Of a stretch of DNA of 64,000 nucleotides, positions 36,812-46,227 are shown one piece after another; position 1 is the first letter of the stretch, and each line of letters begins with the position of its first letter. The stretch covers positions 3,100,001 to 3,164,000 of the forward strand of contig OZ257133.1 of the NCBI GenBank assembly GCA_965279135.1, given 5' to 3'. The notes beneath the pieces were generated by a model. It made no database searches, was not told where the DNA came from, and was given only the letters and a program-made list of their open reading frames with translations. The DNA is from Croceimicrobium sp965279135 (GTDB taxonomy: Bacteria; Bacteroidota; Bacteroidia; Flavobacteriales; Schleiferiaceae). Position numbers and translations under genes: made by a program.

Positions 36812-37414
36812 ATGGAAATTCAAATTATTGACAAAGCGAAGGAGATGTTCCATCGATACGGTTTAAGGCCCGTAACGATGGACGACATTGCGAAGGAGCT
36901 TAGTGTTTCCAAAAAAACGCTTTACAAATACTTCTCTAATAAGGAAGAGCTAGTATCGCGATCTATTAATCAGATATTTGAACGAGTTAGCAGCAAAATG
37001 TTAGCGCTGCTTGATAGTAAAGGAAACGCTATAGACATGCTCTTCGCCATGGACGAAGTGATTTGTGGAAACATTGAAACCCATGATCCGGGAATGCAGT
37101 TTCAACTGGAACGCTATTATCCTGAACTCCATGCTAAGCTGGAAGGACGCAAGAAGGAGATCGTTTACAAAATGATGCTCCACAACATTAATAAAGGCAA
37201 AGAAGAGGGTCTCTTCCGTAAAGAACTGGACGCCGAAGTGGTGGCCTTCTTATACTACAGTCGGGCTCGTCTTATGACAGAATCTGACCACTTGCACTTT
37301 GAGGAACGTAGTATTCCGGATCTCATGAGAGAGATTTTGATCTATCACGTAAGAGGTATCGCTAACCAGAAAGGGCTTGACTACCTCGAAAAGAAATTAA
37401 AGCTTACAAACTAA
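36812..37414 (+). CDS. TetR/AcrR family regulator of the efflux operon
   Basis: 200 residues. The N-terminal HTH domain is canonical: AKEMFHRYGLRPVTMDDIAKELSVSKKTLYKYFSNKEELV. The rest is a helical ligand-binding domain without clear sequence hallmarks. The gene starts a four-gene operon (gaps of 8, 19 and 9 bases) encoding a complete tripartite pump, so it probably represses this operon and releases it on binding an exported compound. Inverted repeats just upstream are candidate operators. Confidence 0.93.
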   Translation: MEIQIIDKAKEMFHRYGLRPVTMDDIAKELSVSKKTLYKYFSNKEELVSRSINQIFERVSSKMLALLDSKGNAIDMLFAMDEVICGNIETHDPGMQFQLERYYPELHAKLEGRKKEIVYKMMLHNINKGKEEGLFRKELDAEVVAFLYYSRARLMTESDHLHFEERSIPDLMREILIYHVRGIANQKGLDYLEKKLKLTN

Positions 37415-37422
37415 TACCAATA

Positions 37423-38766
37423 ATGAAAAAACATCCATTGTTTATTGCGCTTCTGCTAACTGCACCGCTCCTTGCTCAGAAGGAAGCTAAGCAGTTTTCG
37501 CTGCAGGAAGCGCAAGATTATGCCGCCAAGCATGCTTATACAGTTCAGGATAAGGACCTGGATTATGAACGAGCTCGTAAAACCATTAAGGAGACGGCGG
37601 CCATCGGTTTACCTCAGATCTCAGGATCTTTTGGATACAGCTATAATGCTCAGATTCCAGAGCAACCGATCCCGGCGCAGTTTATCGATCCAAATGCAGA
37701 GGAAGGAGCGTTTATCACTCTTCCTTTTGGCGTGGCTCATCAGAATCAAGCGCAGCTTCAGTTAAATCAGTTGCTTATTGATGGCTCCTATTTTGTGGCA
37801 TTACAAGCAACGAGGGTTTATAAGGAAACCAAGGCCCTGGAACGCGAGGAAGCCGAAATTGAGGCGCGTAGAAATACTGCCCAAAGCTATTATGGAGTGC
37901 TGATTGCTGAGGAAACCAAGAGTATTTTGGAAAAGAACCTCCTTACCCTAACTAACAACTTTGAAGAGACCAAGAAGCTTTTCGAAAATGGTTTTGTAGA
38001 GGATCAGGACGTTACTCAACTAGAACTTTTGGTAAATAACCTTGCCAATAATCTTCGGAACACTGAACGTCAGCTAGACCTGGCTTATCAGTTACTAAAG
38101 TTTAACATGGGAATCTCTTTGGAAGAGGAGATCATTTTGAGCTCAGGCCTCCAGGAGGTGATTGATCCCGTGCGTACAAACGTTGCCCTGGTAAGTAGTC
38201 CTTTTCAGGTTGATCAGCACATCAGTTATCGCTCTTTACTGAGTCAGGAGAAAGGTGCCCGCCTTCAGTTAGCTAATGAACGTGCTAAGTACTTCCCTAC
38301 TCTAAGTGGATTTATTACTCATAATCAAAGCAATTTCGCTAACGAAGTTGCGGATGCTTTCAGTTTTGATACTTACTGGATTCCAGGAACAACTATTGGC
38401 GCTACTCTTAACTGGCAAATCTTTGCTGGCATGGGTCGCCAGGCCAAAGTGCAGATCGCCAAGATCGACCTTGATAGAATCCGGGTTGCCAAAGAGGCGA
38501 GTGAGAACCAATTAGCCTTGCAGTATCATCAAGCCTTGAGCGATTACAATTTTGCGATGGATAACCTTAGCAATCAAATGCGTAATCGAAACCTAAGCGA
38601 AAAGATACGTAACCGAACCCTTCGCAAGTATCAAGAGGGTATTGCCAGCAGTCTGGAACTTACCCAGGTAGAGAATCAGTATCTGGAAGCAGAACGCAAC
38701 TATATCAACTCAATTTTAAACGTTTTAAACGCCAAAGAAGCACTCGAATACGCTTTAGGCCAATAA
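37423..38766 (+). CDS. TolC-family outer-membrane efflux channel
   Basis: 447 residues with a short signal peptide (MKKHPLFIALLLTAPLLAQ). The sequence shows the repeated TolC design: two helical-hairpin/beta-strand halves with long coiled-coil stretches (FSLQEAQDYAAKHAYTVQDKDLDYERARKTI and SLELTQVENQYLEAERNYINSILNVLNAKEALEYALG). It forms the outer-membrane duct of the pump encoded by the following two genes. The gene sits 8 bases after the regulator gene, showing tight co-transcription. Confidence 0.93.
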   Translation: MKKHPLFIALLLTAPLLAQKEAKQFSLQEAQDYAAKHAYTVQDKDLDYERARKTIKETAAIGLPQISGSFGYSYNAQIPEQPIPAQFIDPNAEEGAFITLPFGVAHQNQAQLQLNQLLIDGSYFVALQATRVYKETKALEREEAEIEARRNTAQSYYGVLIAEETKSILEKNLLTLTNNFEETKKLFENGFVEDQDVTQLELLVNNLANNLRNTERQLDLAYQLLKFNMGISLEEEIILSSGLQEVIDPVRTNVALVSSPFQVDQHISYRSLLSQEKGARLQLANERAKYFPTLSGFITHNQSNFANEVADAFSFDTYWIPGTTIGATLNWQIFAGMGRQAKVQIAKIDLDRIRVAKEASENQLALQYHQALSDYNFAMDNLSNQMRNRNLSEKIRNRTLRKYQEGIASSLELTQVENQYLEAERNYINSILNVLNAKEALEYALGQ

Positions 38767-38785
38767 TCAAAGCTCTTCAAACACC

Positions 38786-39922
38786 ATGAGAAAATTATTC
38801 TATTTATTACCATTAGGTCTGCTTGTAGCCTGTAACTCAGGCCAGCCGGAAGACTTAGCCTCACTTAAAGAAAGCCTCTCCAGAAAGGAAAAAGCAATGG
38901 CCGACCTTAAGGTGCAGATTGATAGTCTGGAGCAGAGAATTGCCCGTCAGGATACCACTAATCTTAATGAAGATGTTAAGCTGACACCTGTTCGTGTGAA
39001 GGATCTCCAAATCGAGACCTTTGAGCACTTTGTTCGTCTAAACGCCACCGTGAGCTCTAAGCAGAACGTGCTTTTAAGTGCGGAGGGCAATGGTCGAGTG
39101 GTTTCTATTGAAGGAAAAGAAGGTGCCCGCGTAACGAAGGGACAAACCATCTTACGCCTGGAAAGTGATTTTATTGAGGGCCAATTGAGAGAGGCCGAAG
39201 CCGCATACAAACTGGCAAAAACCACTTATGAGCGTCGCAAGAACTTATGGCAGGACAGCATTGGTTCAGAGATTGAGTTTCTTAATGCAGAAACCAATTT
39301 TAGAGCCGCAGAAAATCGCGTAAAACAAGCCAAGGCTCAATTTGATAACACCTTTGTTAAGGCGCCTGTTAATGGCACAATAGACCTTATAAATGTAAAC
39401 AAAGGTGAATTTGTTGGTGCTGGCACACCGGTAGCCCGGGTGGTAGACTTAAGCAATTTAGAGTTGGAAACTGATGTCTCGGAAAAGTACCTCAAAGATG
39501 TGAATGTAGGCGATGATGTTACAGTTAGAATTCCTTCACTAGGTCTGGAGCAAGATGAGAAGGTGATCTTCACCAGTCAATTTATCAACCCGGAAAACCG
39601 CAGCTTCACAATTAAGGTTGGTCTGAAAAACAACAATGCTTTGATTAAGCCTAACCTTTTGGCTGAGATCAAATTGAAGGACTATCAGAATGACAATGCG
39701 CTGGTTGTTCCTTCCATGGCCATTCTTAAAGACTTGCAAGGTGATTATGTTTACCTGGCGGTTGTGGAAGAAGGCAACGTAATAGCCCGCAAACAATACG
39801 TGAAACTAGGCCGCACTTTTGGCGAGTCTTCGGAAATAAGTGAAGGACTGGAAAGTGGAAACAAAGTGATTGTAGTTGGGGCCAATGGCGTTAACGATGG
39901 TCAGTCGGTAGAGATCCAGTAA
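38786..39922 (+). CDS. RND efflux periplasmic adaptor, lipoprotein
   Basis: 378 residues. The lipobox LLVAC places Cys16 at the mature N terminus, so the protein is lipid-anchored. A short coiled coil (about 25-55) is followed by the biotinyl-lipoyl-like half motif (GNGRVVSIEGKEGARVTKGQTILRL), an alpha-hairpin (GQLREAEAAYKLAKTTYERRKNL), the second lipoyl half (TFVKAPVNGTIDLINVNKGEFVGAGTPV) and the beta-barrel/membrane-proximal part. It joins the RND pump to the TolC channel. Confidence 0.95.
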   Translation: MRKLFYLLPLGLLVACNSGQPEDLASLKESLSRKEKAMADLKVQIDSLEQRIARQDTTNLNEDVKLTPVRVKDLQIETFEHFVRLNATVSSKQNVLLSAEGNGRVVSIEGKEGARVTKGQTILRLESDFIEGQLREAEAAYKLAKTTYERRKNLWQDSIGSEIEFLNAETNFRAAENRVKQAKAQFDNTFVKAPVNGTIDLINVNKGEFVGAGTPVARVVDLSNLELETDVSEKYLKDVNVGDDVTVRIPSLGLEQDEKVIFTSQFINPENRSFTIKVGLKNNNALIKPNLLAEIKLKDYQNDNALVVPSMAILKDLQGDYVYLAVVEEGNVIARKQYVKLGRTFGESSEISEGLESGNKVIVVGANGVNDGQSVEIQ

Positions 39923-39931
39923 AACAGAATT

Positions 39932-42900
39932 ATGGCTACAAAGACCAACAGAAACTTTGGGCTCAGTACGCTGGCCCTACGTAACAGCATAAGTGTATTC
40001 ATACTCTCTGCGCTTTTGATTCTCTTTGGCTTGTTTTCGTATATCACGATGCCCAAGGAATCTTTTCCGGAGATTGTGTTCCCGCTTATTTATGTTCAAA
40101 CCCCATATCCAGGAAACACCCCCCAGGATATTGAGAACTTGATTACCCGTCCATTAGAAAAGGAGATCAAATCGGTTGATGGGATTAAAAACCTCAATTC
40201 AGAGTCAGTTCAGGATGTATCCATTATCAATGTGGAATTCAATATTGATGTTGATACAGAGCAGGCCCTTAAAGATGTTAAGGATGCCGTAGATCGAGCT
40301 TTGAGCGATTTGCCTTCAGATCTTGATCAGGATCCGGTGGTTCTTGATATTGATTTAAGTAGGATTCCGATTTTGAATATCAATCTGTCCGGGGACTATT
40401 CCATTGATGACTTGGTAGATTATGCTGAGATCTTGCAGGATGAGATTGAGGAACTCAGTGAAATTTCCGAAGCCACCATTACGGGTGACAAGGAAAAAGA
40501 GGTGCAGATCAATGTCGATATGCCTAAGCTACAGGAAAACAAGCTCAGCTTTAATGATGTGCAAAATGCCTTGGCGGCTGAGAATATCAACATTGGAGCA
40601 GGGGACATCCTCTTAGGAAAGACGCGTCGCAGTATCCGTACCGATGCCGAGTTCAACTCCATGGAGGAGATACGCAATGTGATCGTGAAGCATGAGAAAG
40701 GCAATTTCGTTTATCTGAAAGACATTGCCGATGTGCTTTTTACTTACAAGGAAGTGGAAAGTATGGCCCGTTTGGATGGTAAATCCGTAGTGTCGCTTAA
40801 TGTGATCAAAAAAGGCGGAGAAAACCTTTTGGAGGCTACCGACAAGATTCGGGAGATCATCAAGATTGCACAAAAGCAAAACCTGCCTGAAGGCTTAAAG
40901 ATTACCATTACCAATGATCAGAGTACCCAAACACGCAACCAAATTGCGAACCTAGAGAACAGTATTATTTCGGGGGTAATCCTGGTAACACTTACCCTGC
41001 TTTTCTTCCTGGGTCTACGTAATGCCACTTTCGTGGGATTGAGTATTCCGTTCTCCATGTTTATCTCCTTCCTGGTATTAAGTGCCGCAGGTGTTACTCT
41101 AAACTTTATCGTGCTCTTCTCCTTGATCCTTGCTTTAGGGATGCTGGTGGATAATGCGATTGTAACCATTGAGAATATCTACCGATTGTATGCAGAAGAA
41201 GGTTTATCCGCCTGGGAGGCAGCCCGTCAGGGAGTAGGGGAAATTGCTGTCCCCATTATTAGCTCAACTGCTACAACTTTAGCTGCATTCTTCCCGCTAC
41301 TTTTTTGGGATAGTATAATTGGGGAGTTCATGGGTTATTTACCAAGAACCCTAATCATTGTATTGGGCTCATCTCTATTCGTAGCATTGGTAATAAACCC
41401 GGTAATCGCCGCCAGCTTCATTAAGAAGCAGGACTTTGAGGCCGATAAAAACCATAGAAAAGCTCTGATATCTTTCGTTGCCTTCTTGGTCTTGGGAATT
41501 TTAGGACACCTGGTTGGAGCGAATATTTTTGGGAATTTAATGCTGGTAATTGCATTTGGTATTTTACTATTTACCTATGCTTTAAATCCACTTTCGGCTT
41601 GGTTCCAGCAAGTATTATTGCCAAGGGTTGAGAGTTTTTATGCTAAAACGCTCGCCTACGCTTTACGTCGCTGGAGGCCCGCGGTGATAATTATAGGCAC
41701 AGTTTTTCTGATGGTATTCTCTATCTTTTTCTATTTCGGTTCAAATCCCGAAGTAGTAGACTTCCCGGAGAATGAGCCGAATTACATTAACGTGTTTGTA
41801 GAGGTTCCGTTGGGAACAGATGTAGTGGCAACCGACAGCATCGCCATGTTAGTGGAAGAGGAATTAAAGGGGCTACTTTCACCCTACGATTCCGTTGTTG
41901 AGAGTGTGGTAACAAACGTCGGTGCAGAAACTGCCTCTCAAAATGAGTTCGGTGGAGGTGGCCAGAACACACCTAATAAAGCCAGAATCACGATATCTTT
42001 TATCGAGTATGAATTCCGAAACGGAATAAGTACCAGTGCCATTCAACGGGAAGTAACCGAGGCTCTTAACAATTGGATGCCAGGACTAACTATTAGTGTG
42101 GAGAAGGAACAGAATGGACCGCCTACTGGTAGACCTATCAACATTGAAATTACCGGTAGTGAGTTTGATCAGTTGATTGCTTCGGCAGGAGAGGTTAAAC
42201 AGATAGTTGACGCGGCTGACATTCCTGGAATTGAAGGACTGCAAATTGATTTGGAGACTAATAAACCGGAGATGTTGGTGCGTATTGACCGTGAGCGTGC
42301 CCGTCGATTAGGAGTGAGTACCCAGCAAGTCGCTCTTGTTCTGAGAACCGCACTTTACGGCTCTGAAGCAAGCAAATACAAGGAAGGAGAGGATGATTAT
42401 CCTATTGAGGTAAGGCTTAAAAAGGAATATCGCTACGATGTAGCGAGCCTTATGAATCAGTATGTAACCTTCCGTTCTCAAGCGAGTGGTCAGATTGTTC
42501 AGGTGCCGATTTCAGCGGTAACATCCTATCAGTTCGTAAACTCTTACAACTCCATTAAGCGTAAGGATTCCGAGCGTCTGATCACGGTTTACTCCAATGT
42601 GGTAGAAGGTTTTAATGAAACAGAGATCAATAATCAGATTAAAGATGTTTTAGCGGATTATGAAATGCCGGAAGGTTATGATCTTAAGTTCACCGGATCT
42701 CAGCAAGAGCAGCAAGAGAGTATGGAGTTCCTTACTCGTGCATTACTTATCGCTGTCTCGCTAATCTTTATCATTCTGGTTTCTCAGTTTAACTCGGCCT
42801 TGAAACCTTTCATTATTATTCTTACCGTTCTTTTCAGTACGATCGGAGTGTTCCTTGGATTAGGAATTTTCCAGATGGAGTTCGTTGTAATTATGACCGG

Positions 42901-43345
42901 TATCGGTATCGTATCGCTCGCCGGTATTGTGGTAAACAACGGTATTGTACTTATCGACTTTATCGAGTTGAGTAGGGCTCGTTTGCGTGAAGAAGCAAAT
43001 TTACCGGAAGGTGAAGAGCTTGACGATTCTAGCCTGGTTCACGCCATCGAGTTAGGAGGTAAAACCCGCCTGCGACCGGTATTGCTGACGGCAATTACTA
43101 CGGTACTTGGACTATTACCATTAGCAGTTGGATTGAACATCGACTTCATTGGATTACTTGATGGTAGAGGAGCAAACATATACTTCGGAGGAGACAATTC
43201 TGTTTTCTGGTCTCCGATGGCCTGGACCGTAATTTTTGGTCTGGTATTTGCTACTTTCTTAACACTGATCGTGGTACCAGTTATGTACCTGGTATTGGAA
43301 CGTTTGAATCGCATTCTGCGTGGCTTGTTCCAACGCGTTCAGTAA
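39932..43345 (+). CDS. RND efflux pump inner-membrane transporter (AcrB/HAE family)
   Basis: 1137 residues. After an N-terminal span (ISVFILSALLILFGLFSYITMP) come the first periplasmic porter domain, a cluster of spans with ISGVILVTLTLLFFLGLRNATFVGLSIP and LALGMLVDNAIVTIENIYR (the Asp-rich proton relay), a second porter domain, and a C-terminal set of spans ending in VLGLLPLAVGL. Twelve spans in a two-fold repeat are consistent with AcrB. It drives drug or metabolite export by proton flow. It is the last gene of the operon and is followed by a terminator. Substrates are not predictable. Confidence 0.95.
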   Translation: MATKTNRNFGLSTLALRNSISVFILSALLILFGLFSYITMPKESFPEIVFPLIYVQTPYPGNTPQDIENLITRPLEKEIKSVDGIKNLNSESVQDVSIINVEFNIDVDTEQALKDVKDAVDRALSDLPSDLDQDPVVLDIDLSRIPILNINLSGDYSIDDLVDYAEILQDEIEELSEISEATITGDKEKEVQINVDMPKLQENKLSFNDVQNALAAENINIGAGDILLGKTRRSIRTDAEFNSMEEIRNVIVKHEKGNFVYLKDIADVLFTYKEVESMARLDGKSVVSLNVIKKGGENLLEATDKIREIIKIAQKQNLPEGLKITITNDQSTQTRNQIANLENSIISGVILVTLTLLFFLGLRNATFVGLSIPFSMFISFLVLSAAGVTLNFIVLFSLILALGMLVDNAIVTIENIYRLYAEEGLSAWEAARQGVGEIAVPIISSTATTLAAFFPLLFWDSIIGEFMGYLPRTLIIVLGSSLFVALVINPVIAASFIKKQDFEADKNHRKALISFVAFLVLGILGHLVGANIFGNLMLVIAFGILLFTYALNPLSAWFQQVLLPRVESFYAKTLAYALRRWRPAVIIIGTVFLMVFSIFFYFGSNPEVVDFPENEPNYINVFVEVPLGTDVVATDSIAMLVEEELKGLLSPYDSVVESVVTNVGAETASQNEFGGGGQNTPNKARITISFIEYEFRNGISTSAIQREVTEALNNWMPGLTISVEKEQNGPPTGRPINIEITGSEFDQLIASAGEVKQIVDAADIPGIEGLQIDLETNKPEMLVRIDRERARRLGVSTQQVALVLRTALYGSEASKYKEGEDDYPIEVRLKKEYRYDVASLMNQYVTFRSQASGQIVQVPISAVTSYQFVNSYNSIKRKDSERLITVYSNVVEGFNETEINNQIKDVLADYEMPEGYDLKFTGSQQEQQESMEFLTRALLIAVSLIFIILVSQFNSALKPFIIILTVLFSTIGVFLGLGIFQMEFVVIMTGIGIVSLAGIVVNNGIVLIDFIELSRARLREEANLPEGEELDDSSLVHAIELGGKTRLRPVLLTAITTVLGLLPLAVGLNIDFIGLLDGRGANIYFGGDNSVFWSPMAWTVIFGLVFATFLTLIVVPVMYLVLERLNRILRGLFQRVQ

Positions 43346-43347
43346 CA

Positions 43348-43368
43348 AGGTTAAGGTTTGGTTAATTG
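43348..43368 (+). repeat. 21-bp element shared with 22460-22480
   Basis: The bases (A followed by GGTTAAGGTTTGGTTAATTG) start 2 bases after the RND stop codon and end 6 bases before the terminator stem. The identical sequence occurs on the transcribed strand upstream of the terminator of the M28 peptidase gene. It contains a direct repeat GGTTAA. Confidence 0.7.
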
Positions 43369-43374
43369 GTTGAC

Positions 43375-43406
43375 AAGTCCCTCGGCATTGCCGGGGGACT
43401 TTCTAT
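43375..43406 (+). terminator. Intrinsic terminator of the efflux operon
   Basis: A 12-bp stem with one mismatch (AAGTCCCTCGGC / GCCGGGGGACTT) closes on a 3-base loop and runs into TTTCTATTTAT. Confidence 0.85.
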
Positions 43407-43451
43407 TTATAGCTATTTGTAATAAGGGCGGGCGTTCAATTTTGCGAATCC

Positions 43452-43459
43452 TATTTTTG
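43452..43459 (+). promoter_or_regulatory. -7 promoter element for the DXS-like gene
   Basis: TATTTTTG, a full TAnnTTTG match, ends only 4 bases before the ATG at 43464. Transcription would begin at or near the start codon, implying a leaderless mRNA or a later start. Confidence 0.5.
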
Positions 43460-43463
43460 CCCC

Positions 43464-45107
43464 ATGGATTACCCGCTACTGAATAAGATTAATGATCCCT
43501 CTAACCTTCGTGCCTTTGCCAAGCAGGAATTGCCCTTATTGGTAAAGGAGCTTCGGGAGTTTATTCAGAACGAAACTTCAACTAAAGCGGGACATATCAA
43601 ATCAAGTCTGGGAGTAGTAGAATTGAGCATTGCTTTGCATTATCATTTTAACACTCCGAAGGACATTCTCATTTGGGATGTTGGTCATCAGGCCTATGCC
43701 CATAAGGTGCTAACCGGTCGTCGTGAGGTGTTCCATACCAATCGCCAGAAAGGTGGTATCGCGGGTTTTACCCAAAGGGCCGAAAGCGATTATGACCCCT
43801 TTGGTGCCGGGCACTCGTCAACTTCCGTTTCGGCTTTGGCCGGTTTCATAAAGGCGGCAGATCTGGAAAATATAAGTCGCAAGCATATTGCGGTAATTGG
43901 TGATGGAGCGATAACGGGAGGTGAAGCATTTGAAGGACTAAACTTTATCGGCGAAGGTCAAAGTGATTGCTTAATTGTATTCAATGACAATCAGTCGAGT
44001 ATTGATCCTAATGTCGGAGCTTTACAGGCCCGTCGATCTTATCAGGCCTGGGTTGAATCCATGGGATTCCACTACCGTTACTGCGACAATGGAAATGATG
44101 TGAACTGCTTGTTAGATTGTTTAGATCAGCTAGATGGTATCGATGGGCCAAAATTCTTCCATATTCATACCCTTAAAGCCTTGGGATACAAGGAAGATAA
44201 GCAACGCAAATCTGCTCCGGCAGCTCCGAGTTTTCAATCCGTTTTTGGCGAAGAGATTCTTTTTCATTTACAAAATGATCCCAAACTGGTGGTGCTAAGC
44301 CCGGCCATGCTTGGAGGAGCAAACCTCTTAGAGGCTAAGCAGCGATTCCCAGATCGGGTTATTGATGTAGGCATAGCGGAGCAGCATGTCGTTACTATGG
44401 CTGCAGGCATGGCCGCATCGGGATTAAAACCCTTAGTACATCTCTACAGCACCTTTGCCCAAAGGGCGATTGATCAAATTATTCATGATGTGGCCCTCCA
44501 AAAACTAGGAGTTGTTTTTGTCCTGGATAGGGCTGGGTATGTAGGTGAGGACGGACCCACTCATCATGGGGTTTACGACCAGTCATTGTTAGCCGATATT
44601 CCTAATATTCGCATAGCTGCTCCTGCTGGAGCAAAGGCACTGAGAGAAACTTTGAACTGGGCGTTGCAGGATCCTCAGGAAGCCATTTTCATCCGTTACC
44701 CAAAGGCAAGTTGCGATCCGGATTCGGATCAGTATTGGCAATCATATCGTCCGCATTGGTGGAATGGGAGTTCAAAAAGGAAAGTGCTTATTTCCACCGG
44801 GACTCAAGCAACATTGGCACAAAGAGCCGCGGCCGAGATGGCTTGGGGGCATTTACATGTTCCGATTTATCGACCTTTTCCGGAGGGTGATTTAATCGAG
44901 CTCTTAAAAGAAGCTCAGGATGTTATTTTGATTGATGAAAATCCCCTGGCCGGAAGTCTATTGCCGCTGCTTCAGGATAAGCTATCTATTCCATCTCTTC
45001 GGTCCATACTCTTACCTTTAGCTTTTACCGAGCATGCCTCACGGGAGGAACAGCTTAAACAAGCCGGTTTTGAGCAGAAAAAGCTCTTGAGTATGATGTC
45101 CAGATAG
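43464..45107 (+). CDS. dxs: 1-deoxy-D-xylulose-5-phosphate synthase (DXS), internally shortened
   Basis: 547 residues against about 620 usual. DXS-specific motifs are present: GHIKSSLGVVELSIALHYHF, WDVGHQAYAHKVLTGRR, GHSSTSVSALAG, the ThDP motif VIGDGAITGGEAFEGL (146-148 GDG) with FNDNQSSIDPNVGAL, GIAEQHVVTMAAG (Glu306), DRAGYVGEDGPTHHG and IRYPKA. The enzyme condenses pyruvate and glyceraldehyde-3-phosphate at the head of the MEP isoprenoid pathway. From GDG to Glu306 it is nearly 60 residues shorter than E. coli DXS, the loss lying after NVGAL. Whether this is the only DXS in the genome cannot be seen. Confidence 0.85.
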   Translation: MDYPLLNKINDPSNLRAFAKQELPLLVKELREFIQNETSTKAGHIKSSLGVVELSIALHYHFNTPKDILIWDVGHQAYAHKVLTGRREVFHTNRQKGGIAGFTQRAESDYDPFGAGHSSTSVSALAGFIKAADLENISRKHIAVIGDGAITGGEAFEGLNFIGEGQSDCLIVFNDNQSSIDPNVGALQARRSYQAWVESMGFHYRYCDNGNDVNCLLDCLDQLDGIDGPKFFHIHTLKALGYKEDKQRKSAPAAPSFQSVFGEEILFHLQNDPKLVVLSPAMLGGANLLEAKQRFPDRVIDVGIAEQHVVTMAAGMAASGLKPLVHLYSTFAQRAIDQIIHDVALQKLGVVFVLDRAGYVGEDGPTHHGVYDQSLLADIPNIRIAAPAGAKALRETLNWALQDPQEAIFIRYPKASCDPDSDQYWQSYRPHWWNGSSKRKVLISTGTQATLAQRAAAEMAWGHLHVPIYRPFPEGDLIELLKEAQDVILIDENPLAGSLLPLLQDKLSIPSLRSILLPLAFTEHASREEQLKQAGFEQKKLLSMMSR

Positions 45108-45140
45108 GCGGGTTCTTATTAGCGCAGAATATTTTCAATC

Positions 45141-45674
45141 ATGAAGCATCTCATTGAGGAAGCACTCGAGGTTTTTAAACCGGTGCTTCAAAGAAGGATA
45201 TATAAAAAAGGAGCAATCATTCAAGGAGAGGAGGAAAGCTCTAATATGATTTTCCTGGTGCGCAATGGAATATTAAGGTCTTACTATTTTGTAGATGGGA
45301 AGGATGTAACCGCTCATTTCGCCATGGAGTATGGCATTATCGGGGCCGTAGATAGCATTTTAAAAGGGCAAAGAAGTCTTTATAGCATTCAGGCCCTGGA
45401 GGAATCGGAAGTATATCAATTGAGAAGCGATGATATGGAGGCCATCCTGGATGGTAACCCTCATTTAGAGCGATTGGCGAGACAAATTTCTCAATGGCTC
45501 TATCTCGATTTAGTAGAACGTGTGGAGCGCATGACCTTTCTGACTGCCAAAGAACGATATGATCACCTTCTAAGCCGTTATCCAGAAATCACCCAGAGGG
45601 TTAGCCTGGGTCACATCGCTTCCTTTTTGGGCATTACTCAAGAGACCTTAAGCAGGGTGCGGAGCCAGATTTGA
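45141..45674 (+). CDS. Crp/Fnr family transcriptional regulator
   Basis: 177 residues. The N-terminal cyclic-nucleotide-binding-like beta-roll spans about 18-110 (KKGAIIQGEEESSNMIFLVRNGILRSYYFVDGKDVTAHFA). The C-terminal helix-turn-helix is VSLGHIASFLGITQETLSRVRSQI. No cysteine cluster of the Fnr type is present, so oxygen sensing by 4Fe-4S is unlikely. It could respond to a small molecule or to none. The 4-TM protein gene starts 75 bases later with its own -7 element; regulation of that gene is conceivable but unproved. Confidence 0.9.
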   Translation: MKHLIEEALEVFKPVLQRRIYKKGAIIQGEEESSNMIFLVRNGILRSYYFVDGKDVTAHFAMEYGIIGAVDSILKGQRSLYSIQALEESEVYQLRSDDMEAILDGNPHLERLARQISQWLYLDLVERVERMTFLTAKERYDHLLSRYPEITQRVSLGHIASFLGITQETLSRVRSQI

Positions 45675-45714
45675 TTTTTTGATATAAGTCAAAGGTTAGG
45701 GAAAATGCCGGGTC

Positions 45715-45722
45715 TAGATTTG
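45715..45722 (+). promoter_or_regulatory. -7 promoter element for the 4-TM protein gene
   Basis: TAGATTTG, full TAnnTTTG match, 27 bases before the ATG at 45750. Confidence 0.5.
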
Positions 45723-45749
45723 CCTCAGATTTAAAACGGAAAGTATAGC

Positions 45750-46127
45750 ATGAAATCTCTCTCGCTTAAACAGTTACTCCTTGTAGATGCTATTGGGGCC
45801 ATGGTAACGGCATCACTGCTAGGCCAGATAGTAGCCAGGTTTGAAGACTTCTTTGGTATGCCATCGAAGGTATCTTACATTCTTGCGATGGTTGCCGCAC
45901 TTTTCGCCATTTACTCGTTTATTGGGCATTTCTTGTGGAAAGGAAATTTAAAGACCTATTTGACCATTATTATGATAGCAAATCTGGGATATTGTCTGGC
46001 TACCTCCTCTTTGATTTTCACCTATTGGCACAATCTTAGCGTTTTTGGCATCGTCTATTTCATTGGGGAAATCTTCATTATCCTGGCTCTGGTCCGCACT
46101 GAATTCTTTGCCATTCGAGGGGCGTAG
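45750..46127 (+). CDS. Hypothetical membrane protein with about four spans
   Basis: 125 residues that are nearly all membrane: spans at about 8-27 (LLLVDAIGAMVTASLLGQIV), 40-60, 70-92 and 97-118. Short loops carry few charges. I do not recognise a family. The Crp/Fnr gene 76 bases upstream is the most likely functional neighbour. Confidence 0.7.
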   Translation: MKSLSLKQLLLVDAIGAMVTASLLGQIVARFEDFFGMPSKVSYILAMVAALFAIYSFIGHFLWKGNLKTYLTIIMIANLGYCLATSSLIFTYWHNLSVFGIVYFIGEIFIILALVRTEFFAIRGA

Positions 46128-46227
46128 AATTCCAGATAAAATTCTTCCGCTATTTCTGATTACAACCTAATAAATATCATAGTTAGACCTACTGGCCTGA
46201 GCTAGTTTCGTTGATTAAGATTTTTAT

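Noticed and set aside
40420..41169. Long antisense ORFs within the RND gene
   Set aside because: They are shadows of a strongly coding frame with AcrB family features.
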